A stretch of 64,000 nucleotides of DNA from Mycobacteriaceae bacterium (GTDB lineage: Bacteria; Pseudomonadota; Gammaproteobacteria; Burkholderiales; Burkholderiaceae_D): positions 27,975 to 91,974 of the forward strand of contig CAJCHO010000064.1 of NCBI GenBank assembly GCA_903970145.1, given 5' to 3'. Shown here piece by piece: positions 1-7,742 of the stretch. A program made the translations under genes and the position numbers. The notes beneath the pieces were generated by a model. It was not told where the DNA came from. It made no database searches and saw nothing but the letters and a program-made list of their open reading frames with translations. Positions within the stretch are counted from its first letter, which is position 1. Each line of letters starts with the position of its first letter.

Positions 1-34
1 GCCAGCGGGCGACCTGGTCCGGTGAATGGGTCAT
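1..34 (-). CDS. Possible 5' end of a gene running off the left edge
   Basis: An ATG at 34 on the minus strand opens a frame that stays open to the window edge and reads MTHSPDQVARW. AGGA lies about 12 nt upstream, which is long for a ribosome binding site. Only 11 codons are visible, so no function can be given. Its main support is that it would be divergent from the GGDEF gene starting at 206 and would explain the otherwise empty first 200 bases. It could equally be chance. Confidence 0.3.
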   Translation of the reverse strand, partial: MTHSPDQVARW

Positions 35-205
35 ATGAGGCGCAATTCCTGAACGATGAGCAAAAGCCTACTCCACCGGAGCCCATGTCGCGGTGCGGCA
101 GCGAACTGTCGATTGGCGCGCTTATGCAACGCGCCAGGACGCCAGCGGTCCGCAAATGGGCATTTTGACTCGCTTTGGCCACGCAGCGCGTGTTAGCGTA
201 TCAGC

Positions 206-1450
206 ATGGCAAAGCGCATCCCGCTCCCCAGAACCAGCCGCGTCCTACCCAGCCGGGCGATCGAGCGCTGGCTCGGCATCACCGCTCTGCTCGCCGCGCT
301 GATCCTGGTGGCGGCGGCACTGCTGGTGCGCGAGGTCAACAATCGCTCAATCGAGGCCGGCAAGCGCGTGGCCCACTCTTCGCAGGTCGTGGCCGAGCTG
401 GACCAGTTGCGCATCGCCCTTGAGATGGCCGAGGCCGGCCAGCGCGGATTTGTGCTTATCGGCAAACCGAGCTATCTGGAGCCCTACCAACAGGCGCATT
501 TCGATGCCAACCTGCACCTGGCGGCCCTGCGACCTCTAACCTACGATCGACCCGACCAGACTGCAGACCTGCGCAACCTCGAGCCCCTGGTCGCGGCGCG
601 TTTCGAATACCTGTCGCGCTCGATCAACATACGCAATGACAGTGGCCTGGACGCCGCACGCCACCAGCTGGAGGCGGACCCGGGCAAGAAAACCATCGAG
701 CCCATCGAGATCCTGGTCGACAAGATGCAGCGCCGCGAGGCCGAACGATTGGCCGACGAACTGGGCAAGCAGGAGAGCACCGCCCTGTACGCTCAGGCCG
801 TCATGGTTGTCACGCTGACGGCGCTGGCGATTCTGTCCCTGATATTCTGGCTGGTCCTAAAGCGCGAATTCGCGGTGCGCCAGCGTCTGGAAAAAGTACT
901 GGTTGAGTCTGCCACCAGCGATGAATTGACAGGCGCCATCAATCGCAGCGAGTTCGAGCGTCTGCTGTCCGAGGAATGGGCTTTCCGGGAGCGCTACGGC
1001 ACGCCGCTGTCCCTGCTTTTGATTGATCTCTTCAGCATTGAACAAGTCAGCGCAACCTGGGGCCTGCGTGCTGCCGACTCGATCATGCGCGACGCGGTGC
1101 GGCGCCTGCGCTCGCGCATTCGCTCGACCGAACGGGTGGCGCGCTACAGTGGCCAGCAGTTTGCGCTGCTCGTGCCCCAACAACGCGCGGCTGCCGAGCA
1201 GCTCGCCCAGCAACTCATCGAAGTCATCTCGGTTGCCGGCTATACGGTGCGTGGTGGCGGCGACATTACCGAAGAGGGCATTCAGATGGAAGTCTGTGTC
1301 GGTCTTGCCGACGCCAGCGATGTTGAGGATCGCACCGAGCTGGTTGAGGCAGCCAACGCTGCGCTGCATGTGGCACGCGCCAAGGGACCCAACGAGGCAC
1401 AGACCTATCGGGTCACGATGCGGCCGCCCATGCGCCGCGCGCGCGCCTAG
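206..1450 (+). CDS. Membrane CHASE3-type sensor with degenerate GGDEF domain
   Basis: A 414-residue protein with membrane segments at about residues 23-43 and 197-218 enclosing a periplasmic region. That region carries the CHASE3-like pattern (AEAGQRGFVL, then KPSYLEPYQQA). The cytoplasmic part is a diguanylate-cyclase fold (SDELTGAINRSEFE, then LLLIDLFSIEQV), but the signature loop at residues 315-319 reads SGQQF instead of GG[DE]EF. The substrate-binding aspartate/asparagine region is also altered. Known members with such loops do not make c-di-GMP, so I infer a signalling or receptor role rather than synthesis. The start is the ATG nearest the first membrane segment; no clear ribosome binding site precedes it. 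It stands alone, with an empty region on both sides. Confidence 0.85.
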   Translation: MAKRIPLPRTSRVLPSRAIERWLGITALLAALILVAAALLVREVNNRSIEAGKRVAHSSQVVAELDQLRIALEMAEAGQRGFVLIGKPSYLEPYQQAHFDANLHLAALRPLTYDRPDQTADLRNLEPLVAARFEYLSRSINIRNDSGLDAARHQLEADPGKKTIEPIEILVDKMQRREAERLADELGKQESTALYAQAVMVVTLTALAILSLIFWLVLKREFAVRQRLEKVLVESATSDELTGAINRSEFERLLSEEWAFRERYGTPLSLLLIDLFSIEQVSATWGLRAADSIMRDAVRRLRSRIRSTERVARYSGQQFALLVPQQRAAAEQLAQQLIEVISVAGYTVRGGGDITEEGIQMEVCVGLADASDVEDRTELVEAANAALHVARAKGPNEAQTYRVTMRPPMRRARA

Positions 1451-1475
1451 GGGCGAGCTACCAAAGTCGGGTTGA

Positions 1476-1685
1476 ACTAGGAAGTACAGGACAGCTGAAT
1501 GCCTTCGAGGCTTGGGGAACTATCATGGAAAGAAGTTGCGTGAGTTTCGTAAGTGGCTCGCCGAAGAGGGCATTGAGCAGGAGTTCACGGGCCTGAGTGG
1601 TGAGGAGGCACGAAGCATGATGTTTGAACTTGAGAAGCTCAGGACCCGAGCGGGCCAACTGCTAAAGCGCCTGAAGGAAGGCTGA
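1476..1685 (+). pseudogene. Open coding-like stretch, possible gene remnant or small protein
   Basis: A frame open from 1476 to the TGA at 1683-1685 has protein-like composition: FRKWLAEEGIEQEF, then LSGEEARSMMFELEKLRTR, then LLKRLKEG. It has no ATG until two adjacent methionines late in the frame. A TTG at 1512 could start a 57-residue product, but GAGG sits only 1-2 nt before it, too close to be a normal ribosome binding site. The charged helical sequence looks like the C-terminal end of a DNA-associated protein. The likeliest reading is a truncated remnant; a short TTG-started protein is the alternative. Confidence 0.25.
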
Positions 1686-2017
1686 GGTCCATCCACCGAG
1701 CCGAAGGACCCAATAGACGATCAAGTGTGCCTACGCGAGACGCGGGACGGCCTACTCCCAGTCGCGGCGCAATCCAAAAAAGCCTTCTGCCTGCGGCGGT
1801 ACGGTTGGCTTACCCAAGAGACGCGGTAAGCGTCAGCCGCGCCGAATTCTCTGAAATCGCGCGAGATTCTGCGCAAACTGGTCGCTAAAATCAAAAACAT
1901 GGTACAGATAACTTCTATTATCTGTACCCATGTTTCCGCCGTCAAAACACGCTTATTGGATGACCTTAGCAGCCAGCGCGGCCAAATTCTTGGACCGATT
2001 TATGCCACACACCCAAG
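1686..2017. other. Gene-free region between the remnant and the EEP gene
   Basis: No convincing gene on either strand. The only strong structure is the symmetric site at 1895-1935, described separately. The frames that remain open here lack start signals and have no recognisable protein sequence. Confidence 0.5.
1895..1935. repeat. Long interrupted palindrome with 11-6-11 core (recombination-site-like)
   Basis: Perfect 11-bp arms GGTACAGATAA (1901-1911) and TTATCTGTACC (1918-1928) flank the 6-bp centre CTTCTA. After one extra C at 1929 the symmetry continues outward for six more bases (AAACAT at 1895-1900, ATGTTT at 1930-1935). The 11-6-11 spacing and the ATAA-N6-TTAT core are the layout of XerC/XerD sites. 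The outer bases fit the known dif consensus only partly, especially on the right. An operator or a hairpin in an untranslated RNA are alternatives. There is no T-run, so it is a poor intrinsic terminator. Confidence 0.6.
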
Positions 2018-2854
2018 TTACGGCAGTTTGAGGTCGACCACGATGGGTGCATGATCGGACAGCTTGTGCCATCCAGGACCATGCACGACTGTCGCATCGA
2101 CGACATCGAACCCACGCACGTAGACCCGATCGAGCCGCAGGATCGGAAAGGCTGCCGGAAAGGTCCTTGCCGGCAGCACGCGCTCGTAGGCCGTTCCCGA
2201 CCACAGCGGCGAATCCACGGACGAAGGCTTGTCGCGCCGTGCCTCGGGCACCAGTTCAAACACTTCGCGCAGGCCAAGCTCGTGGGTCAAGCGCATGCCC
2301 AGCCGGTTGCGCCAGTCATTGAAGTCACCGGCGACCAATAGTGGCTGATCGAGCGGCACGGCCGCGAGCACGCGCTCGATAAGCGCACCTGCCTGATGGC
2401 GCCTGCTCTGCTCGAACAGGCCGAAATGCGCGCACATGCAGTGGACGGTGCGCCCGTGGACATCGAGCGTACAGTGCAACAGGCCACGCCCTTCGAGGCG
2501 ATGGTGCGAGACGTCCAGGTTCTCCGCCTCGAGTACTTCAAAACGCGACAACAGCGCATTGCCATGGTCCCCGTCAGCGCGCACGACGTTACGACCATAG
2601 ACCGTGTGCTCCCAGTCGGCGGCTGCCAGGTAGTCGTGCTGTGCCGCGCTCGGCCAGTTGGCAAAGCGTCGTGCGTGCCTCTCGCTACGGCCCTGGACTT
2701 CCTGGAGAAACACGATATCTGCACCGAGGCCTGCCAGCGATTGGCGCAGATCATGGATGCGATTGCGGCCGTAAAGCGGTGAGATGCCCTTGTGAATGTT
2801 GTAGGTCGCGATGCGCAGGTGCGCGCCTGGCGCGGCTTTTTTTCTGGGGTTCAC
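2018..2854 (-). CDS. Endonuclease/exonuclease/phosphatase family protein
   Basis: A metal-dependent phosphodiesterase of the EEP fold. The diagnostic blocks are in order: ATYNIHKG near the N-terminus, VFLQEV (metal-binding glutamate), VAGDFNDW (catalytic Asp/Asn) and LSDHAPIVVDL (catalytic His) at the C-terminus. I start it at the GTG at 2854, which overlaps the nudB stop in a GTGA junction. This gives 278 residues and suggests translational coupling. A longer frame reaching an ATG at 2953 would run deep into nudB and adds only non-conserved sequence. Relatives act on nucleic acids, phosphoinositides or sphingomyelin; the substrate here is not evident. With no signal peptide, a cytoplasmic location is expected. 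Confidence 0.88.
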   Translation of the reverse strand: MNPRKKAAPGAHLRIATYNIHKGISPLYGRNRIHDLRQSLAGLGADIVFLQEVQGRSERHARRFANWPSAAQHDYLAAADWEHTVYGRNVVRADGDHGNALLSRFEVLEAENLDVSHHRLEGRGLLHCTLDVHGRTVHCMCAHFGLFEQSRRHQAGALIERVLAAVPLDQPLLVAGDFNDWRNRLGMRLTHELGLREVFELVPEARRDKPSSVDSPLWSGTAYERVLPARTFPAAFPILRLDRVYVRGFDVVDATVVHGPGWHKLSDHAPIVVDLKLP

Positions 2855-3315
2855 TGCGCGACTACGCCGGTCTCCCGTCGCTCCAGTTGCAGGATGGCCT
2901 CGGCATTGCTTGGCGAGAAGCACCGCCTGGCCGCTTCGCGAAAATCGAGCCACACATATCGCAGGTGCTCGCGCGGGGAGAGAGTCACCGCCAGCTCGTC
3001 AGCCACGCGTAAACCGAACCAGTGCTCGCGATTGCGCGTCACGCCGGGCGCGTAGCGCGCCCGCCAGCGCGGATAGATTTCATACTCGATACTGTGCTGC
3101 CAGTCGGTAAGCACCTGGCGTGTCGCGTCGATGCCCGTCTCCTCGGCGACCTCGCGGCGCGCCGTCTCGACAAGTGCCTCGTCCGGCTGGTCCTTGCTGC
3201 CCGTTACCGATTGCCAGAACCCCGGATGGTCGGCGCGCTCGAGCAAAAGCGTACGCAGCTGCGCCGTGTAGATTACAACCAGCACCGACTCGGGAATCTT
3301 GAATATCACACTCAT
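2851..3315 (-). CDS. nudB: Dihydroneopterin triphosphate diphosphatase (Nudix)
   Basis: A 154-residue Nudix hydrolase that removes pyrophosphate from dihydroneopterin triphosphate in folate synthesis. The Nudix box runs from about residue 39 to 62: GSKDQPDEALVETARR, then EVAEETGI. The first loop is one residue longer than the textbook GX5E, as I recall for NudB proteins of this group. The N-terminal ESVLVVIY and LLLERADHPGFWQSVTG segments are typical of NudB. The start at 3315 follows GGAAGGG at normal spacing; an upstream in-frame ATG would only add sequence overlapping aspS. It lies just downstream of aspS and is coupled to the EEP gene. Confidence 0.9.
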   Translation of the reverse strand: MSVIFKIPESVLVVIYTAQLRTLLLERADHPGFWQSVTGSKDQPDEALVETARREVAEETGIDATRQVLTDWQHSIEYEIYPRWRARYAPGVTRNREHWFGLRVADELAVTLSPREHLRYVWLDFREAARRCFSPSNAEAILQLERRETGVVAQ

Positions 3316-3437
3316 TGCCGGCCCTTCCCGCCCATGGGACAGATTGAGTCTACCGCGATCGGCAGGCCTGACTCGGTGCGCTGGTTCGGCCAGACGCCGG
3401 TACATGTACGCTAGCGCACACGCACCGGCATGGGGCA

Positions 3438-5240
3438 CTAAGCCGTGGTGGTTGGCTTGACTTCGGCAGCGCGCAGACGAATGTGCAACTCGCGCAACTG
3501 GCGCTCGTCGACGGCGCTCGGTGCCTGGGTCAGCAGGCACTGGGCGCGCTGGGTCTTCGGGAAGGCGATCACATCGCGGATCGATTCGGCTCCGGTCATC
3601 ATGGTGACGATCCGGTCAAGGCCGAAGGCAATTCCGCCATGCGGAGGAGCACCGTACTGCAGCGCGTCTAGCAGAAAGCCAAACTTCTCCTGCGCTTCCT
3701 CGGCTCCAATCTTGAGCGCCCGAAATACCTTGCTCTGCACGACCTCCCGGTGGATACGCACCGAGCCGCCGCCGATTTCCCAGCCGTTCAGGACCATGTC
3801 ATATGCCTTGGCGATGCAGCGCGACGGATCTTTCTCGAGCCAGTCCTCGTGACCGTCCTTCGGACTCGTGAAGGGGTGATGGGCTGCGGTAAAGCGTTGC
3901 TCCTCTTCATCGTATTCAAACATGGGGAAGTCAACCACCCAGAGCGGACTCCAGACCTGGTTGAACAGTCCATTGGCGCGTCCGAACTCGGAGTGGCCAA
4001 TCTTGACGCGCAAGGCGCCAATCGAATCGTTGACGATCTTGGCCTTGTCAGCACCGAAGAAAATCATGTCGCCGGTCTGGGCACCGCTGCGTGTTATCAG
4101 CTCGCCTAACACCTCATCGGAAAGATTCTTGACGATTGGCGATTGCAAGCCCTCACGTCCGCGCGTCGCGTCGTTGACCTTGATGTAGGCAAGGCCCTTG
4201 GCGCCATAAATCGCCACGAATTGCGTATAGGCATCGATCTCGGCGCGTGTCATCTGACCGCCGTGCGGCACCCGCAAGGCAACCACGCGCCCGCCTTCCA
4301 TCGCTGCGGCTCCCGCAAAGACCTTGAACTCCACGTTCCGCATGAGTTCGGTTACGTCGGTGAAGTGCAACAGCACCCGCAGGTCCGGTTTGTCCGAACC
4401 GTACAGAGCCATGGCCTCGCTGTAGGGCAGAACCGGGAACGGCGGCAGGTCGACCTGCATCACGGTGCGAAACACGTGACGGATCATGGTCTCAAAGAGC
4501 ACCCGGATCTGGTTTTCGTCGAGAAATGAAGTCTCACAATCGATCTGTGTAAATTCGGGTTGGCGATCGGCACGCAGGTCTTCGTCGCGAAAGCACTTGG
4601 TGATCTGGTAATAGCGATCAAAGCCCGCCACCATCAGCATCTGCTTGAACAGCTGGGGCGATTGGGGCAGCGCAAAGAACATGCCGGCGTGCACACGCGA
4701 GGGCACGAGGTAGTCACGTGCACCTTCCGGGGTCGAGCGTGTGAGCATCGGCGTTTCGATGTCGATAAATCCATGCTCATCGAGGAATTTGCGCACTTCG
4801 ATCGCCACGCGATAACGCAGCATCAGATTCTTTTGCATCTGGGGACGACGCAGATCGAGCACCCGGTGCGTCAGGCGCGTCGTTTCCGACAGATTGTCGT
4901 CGTCGAGCTGGAAGGGCGGCGTCACCGAAGGGTTCAGCACTTCGAGTTCGTGGCACAACACTTCGATCCGACCGCTGCGGATGGTCTCGTTGGCAGTCCC
5001 TTCAGGACGATGTCGCACCACCCCCGTTACACGCACGCAAAACTCGTTACGCAAGGTGCCAGCGGTGGCAAACATGTCAGCGCGGTCGGGATCGCACACA
5101 ACCTGGACAAGACCCTCGCGATCGCGCAAGTCGATGAAAATCAGACTGCCGTGGTCGCGGCGGCGATGCACCCAGCCGCACAGCGAGACGGTCTGGCCGA
5201 GTTCCGCATCGGTAACCAGGCCGCAGTAGTGAGTACGCAT
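3438..5240 (-). CDS. aspS: Aspartyl-tRNA synthetase
   Basis: A 600-residue class II aminoacyl-tRNA synthetase, full length for the bacterial form. It has an N-terminal anticodon-binding OB fold ([20 protein letters not shown]), class II motif 2 ([19 protein letters not shown]), the bacterial GAD insertion, and a C-terminal motif 3 with [10 protein letters not shown]. The ATG at 5240 follows AGGAG with six bases between. A further upstream ATG at 5276 would add a basic non-conserved leader. Whether it charges only tRNA-Asp or also tRNA-Asn cannot be told from the sequence. It heads the minus-strand group aspS-nudB-EEP. Confidence 0.97.
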   Translation of the reverse strand: MRTHYCGLVTDAELGQTVSLCGWVHRRRDHGSLIFIDLRDREGLVQVVCDPDRADMFATAGTLRNEFCVRVTGVVRHRPEGTANETIRSGRIEVLCHELEVLNPSVTPPFQLDDDNLSETTRLTHRVLDLRRPQMQKNLMLRYRVAIEVRKFLDEHGFIDIETPMLTRSTPEGARDYLVPSRVHAGMFFALPQSPQLFKQMLMVAGFDRYYQITKCFRDEDLRADRQPEFTQIDCETSFLDENQIRVLFETMIRHVFRTVMQVDLPPFPVLPYSEAMALYGSDKPDLRVLLHFTDVTELMRNVEFKVFAGAAAMEGGRVVALRVPHGGQMTRAEIDAYTQFVAIYGAKGLAYIKVNDATRGREGLQSPIVKNLSDEVLGELITRSGAQTGDMIFFGADKAKIVNDSIGALRVKIGHSEFGRANGLFNQVWSPLWVVDFPMFEYDEEEQRFTAAHHPFTSPKDGHEDWLEKDPSRCIAKAYDMVLNGWEIGGGSVRIHREVVQSKVFRALKIGAEEAQEKFGFLLDALQYGAPPHGGIAFGLDRIVTMMTGAESIRDVIAFPKTQRAQCLLTQAPSAVDERQLRELHIRLRAAEVKPTTTA

Positions 5241-5488
5241 GAAAACTCCTGTTTCTTTTTTTCGTTCAGATGGCACAGGCGCGTTGCCGAGAGGCGCGCG
5301 CGGCAGAATCCGGGGAGGCTTTAAATTGACAACGCGGGTTGGGCAGGGGCCTGCTGACCAACCCTAGCGGTTTCGCGTGGCGAGCGTGCCCCAAGTGACC
5401 GCATCGGGAGCGGCAACTGGATCGGCGAAGCAGTACATAGGCATGAGGGGCACCATCGTTTGAAGTTAGCACACGCTTGTTACGGGGG

Positions 5489-6139
5489 TCAAATCGTCTT
5501 CGGTTCGGCAAGCGATGCATCGCTTGCGATGGCGCGAGCATCGGGCACCACCACGCCCATCGACAGAATGAACTTGAGCGCCGCATCGACACTCATATCC
5601 AGGTCGATGATCTGCGAATTAGGCATCACGAGGATGTAGCCGGAGGTCGGGTTGGGTGCAGTGGGCACGTAGACCGTCTGCACGTCGGAACCAATGGTGC
5701 GCTTGATGGCGTCACCCGGATCGCCGACCACAAAGGCGACAGACCAGATGCCATCGCGCGGGAACTCGATCAGGACCGCCTTGCGGAACGCCTGTCCGGA
5801 CGGCGAGAGCAGGGTATCGGAGACCTGCTTGACACTGCCATAGATCCAGCGGACCACGGGGATGCGCTGCAGAAGGGCTTCCCACCACACGACCAGACGC
5901 CTACCAACGAAATTGCGCCCGATCGCGCCCACAGCGATCACGACGGCTATCGTCAGCACGGTGCCGACACCGGGCATATTGAAGGGGAAGTCATTGCGCA
6001 CCGAACCTGGCAGCAGGAGCAGCGATTGATCCAGCAAGGAAATAATCAGCAACAGCACCCAGGCGGTGATCCCAAGGGGCACCAGGATCAACAGGCCCGT
6101 GCCGATGTAGCGTCGCAATAGCGCGATCACGGGGGCCAT
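5489..6139 (-). CDS. DUF502 family inner-membrane protein
   Basis: A 216-residue protein of the DUF502 family, function unknown. Two hydrophobic segments lie near the N-terminus: the stretch starting TGLLILVPLGITAWVLLLI, and the GTVLTIAVVIAVGAIG stretch. They are followed by the conserved IPVVRWIYGSVKQVSDTLL block and a soluble part with VYVPTAPNPTSGYILVM. The ATG at 6139 begins 1 nt after the stop of the FmdB-type gene (TGA-C-ATG), so the pair is almost certainly co-translated. In Burkholderiales, relatives commonly sit between fmdB and aspS as here, pointing to a conserved but uncharacterised envelope role. Confidence 0.9.
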   Translation of the reverse strand: MAPVIALLRRYIGTGLLILVPLGITAWVLLLIISLLDQSLLLLPGSVRNDFPFNMPGVGTVLTIAVVIAVGAIGRNFVGRRLVVWWEALLQRIPVVRWIYGSVKQVSDTLLSPSGQAFRKAVLIEFPRDGIWSVAFVVGDPGDAIKRTIGSDVQTVYVPTAPNPTSGYILVMPNSQIIDLDMSVDAALKFILSMGVVVPDARAIASDASLAEPKTI

Positions 6140-6140
6140 G

Positions 6141-6500
6141 TCAGTGGCAGCCACATCCGGGCGCGCACGATGCGCTTGAAGCCGGGGTGCTGGAACTGCT
6201 TGCGCCGCTCTCCGACTTGGCAGGAGCAGCCTCGCCCTTGCTGCCGCCATCTGCTGGGGCGCTCTCGGTCGCAGCCTTGCTCGCTCCTTCGTCGGACTTG
6301 CTCGCGGCAGGCTTATTGCCATTGCGAAAATCCGTGGCGTACCAACCCGACCCCTTCAATTGAAAGCCGGCCGCAGTAACCTGCTTTTTCAGGGCCTGGG
6401 CATGACACTGGCCGCATTCGGTGAGCGGTGCGTCCGAGATCTTTTGCAATGCATCCTGGGTATGGCCGCAGACTTCGCATCGATAGGCATAAATAGGCAC
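6141..6500 (-). CDS. FmdB-type zinc-ribbon protein
   Basis: A 119-residue protein beginning PIYAYRCEVCGH, with a second CGQC pair about twenty residues later. This is the four-cysteine zinc ribbon of the FmdB regulatory family. The ribbon is followed by the conserved LKGSGWYATDF segment, then a long Ala/Ser/Lys-rich low-complexity tail ending in CAPGCGCH. That adds a second cysteine/histidine cluster which may also bind metal. The GTG start at 6500 is chosen because GGAG lies six bases before it and it matches the family N-terminus. FmdB proteins are presumed regulators, but their targets are unknown. It is the first gene of the tight pair with the DUF502 gene. Confidence 0.88.
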   Translation of the reverse strand: MPIYAYRCEVCGHTQDALQKISDAPLTECGQCHAQALKKQVTAAGFQLKGSGWYATDFRNGNKPAASKSDEGASKAATESAPADGGSKGEAAPAKSESGASSSSTPASSASCAPGCGCH

Positions 6501-6805
6501 GGGGTTCTCCGGTACAGCGGTTTCGCGGCGGGGCGTCGAAGCGTCAGTACAAAGCTTTGAATTATATACGGTTTTTCCCGACAAACCGAGGCCTGCTGCG
6601 CACCCGTGGCCAGGCCTACGAAATTGCCGTTACCCACATATAAGGCCAAGGTCGGCCAAAGCCAATGCTTGCCGGATTCTTCAATGTCGCACAGCCGCAA
6701 AGTACGGCTTGGTAAGATCGCTATTTAGTGCCCAATCCCTAGAGATTCATGTGCGGCCAGAAACGTGGCGCATCCCCATTGCCAGACAATCGGAGAAAAA
6801 TCACC

Positions 6806-7588
6806 ATGCAACTAACCGGAAAAGTAGCCTTTGTCACCGGCGCAGCCAGCGGTCTGGGAAAGCAGATCGCCCATTTGTACTCCCAGGAAGGCGCCAAGGT
6901 CGTGATCGCCGACCTGAATCAGGGGGCTGCGGATGCGACCGCAAGCGAGATCAAGGCAGCTGGCGGCAGCGCGCTAGGGGTCGCGGTCGACGTCACCGAT
7001 GAAGCGCAAGTCGAGGCCGCAGTCGATCGCACTGTCAAGGAATTTGGTGGTGTTGATATCCTGGTCTCGAACGCGGGCATCCAGATCGTGCATCCGATCG
7101 AGGAGTTCAGCTTTGCTGAATGGCGCAAGATGCTGGCGATCCACCTCGATGCGGCATTTCTGACCACGCGCGCCTGCATGAAGCACATGATCGCCGCCAA
7201 GCGCGGCGGCTCCCTGATTTACATGGGTTCGGTGCATTCCAAGGAGGCCTCGGTTCTCAAGGCTCCCTACGTGACCGCCAAACACGGGCTGCTCGGCCTT
7301 GCGCGCACCATGGCCAAGGAAGGTGCCAAGTACAATATCCGCGCCAACGTCATCTGCCCGGGGTTCGTACGCACCCCCCTGGTCGACAAGCAGATCCCGG
7401 AGCAGGCCGCTGCTCTTGGCATCAGCGAAGCCGATGTCATCAAGAATGTCATGCTAAAGGACACCGTGGATGGCGAATTCACGACGGTTGACGATGTCGC
7501 CCGGGTTGCCCTGCTGTTTGCAGCCTTCCCGACCAACGCACTCACCGGTCAATCACTCAACGTCAGTCATGGCTGGTCAATGACCTAG
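6806..7588 (+). CDS. bdhA: 3-hydroxybutyrate dehydrogenase (SDR family)
   Basis: A 260-residue classical short-chain dehydrogenase, exact length for the family. It interconverts (R)-3-hydroxybutyrate and acetoacetate with NAD in polyhydroxybutyrate turnover. Visible motifs are the cofactor loop TGAASGLG near residue 12, [13 protein letters not shown], the catalytic serine in [10 protein letters not shown], and YVTAKHG with the catalytic Tyr and Lys. The HSKEAS block and the C-terminal [12 protein letters not shown] are typical of this enzyme rather than of other SDRs. The ATG follows GGAGA. Transcribed alone; the downstream hairpin belongs to the leader of the next gene or to its own 3' end. 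Confidence 0.93.
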   Translation: MQLTGKVAFVTGAASGLGKQIAHLYSQEGAKVVIADLNQGAADATASEIKAAGGSALGVAVDVTDEAQVEAAVDRTVKEFGGVDILVSNAGIQIVHPIEEFSFAEWRKMLAIHLDAAFLTTRACMKHMIAAKRGGSLIYMGSVHSKEASVLKAPYVTAKHGLLGLARTMAKEGAKYNIRANVICPGFVRTPLVDKQIPEQAAALGISEADVIKNVMLKDTVDGEFTTVDDVARVALLFAAFPTNALTGQSLNVSHGWSMT

Positions 7589-7680
7589 CCGCACCCTCTG
7601 CTGCCGTTCGCGTAGCAGCAGCGTCACGGCGCGATCACGCGCCCGTCAAGACTGCCCCAGCGCCCGCTCCTAGTCTTTGA

Positions 7681-7710
7681 GAGCGGCACGCGGATTTCCG
7701 CGTGCCGCTC
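7681..7710. promoter_or_regulatory. Perfect 13-bp hairpin just before the autotransporter start
   Basis: Arms GAGCGGCACGCGG (7681-7693) and CCGCGTGCCGCTC (7698-7710) match perfectly around the loop ATTT. No T-run follows on either strand, so it is not a textbook intrinsic terminator. It ends 32 bases before the autotransporter ATG and about 20 before its GAGGAG ribosome binding site. It would therefore lie in that gene's 5' leader if the promoter is upstream. It could act as an mRNA stability or attenuation element, or as the 3' end of the bdhA transcript. Confidence 0.6.
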
Positions 7711-7742
7711 CCATCGATTCGCCCAAGACGAGGAGCACTGCC

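Noticed and set aside
1901..1928. Chromosomal dif site
   Set aside because: Spacing fits, but the outer bases, especially of the right arm, match the dif consensus poorly, and no terminus-type context is visible, so only a generic recombination-like site is claimed.
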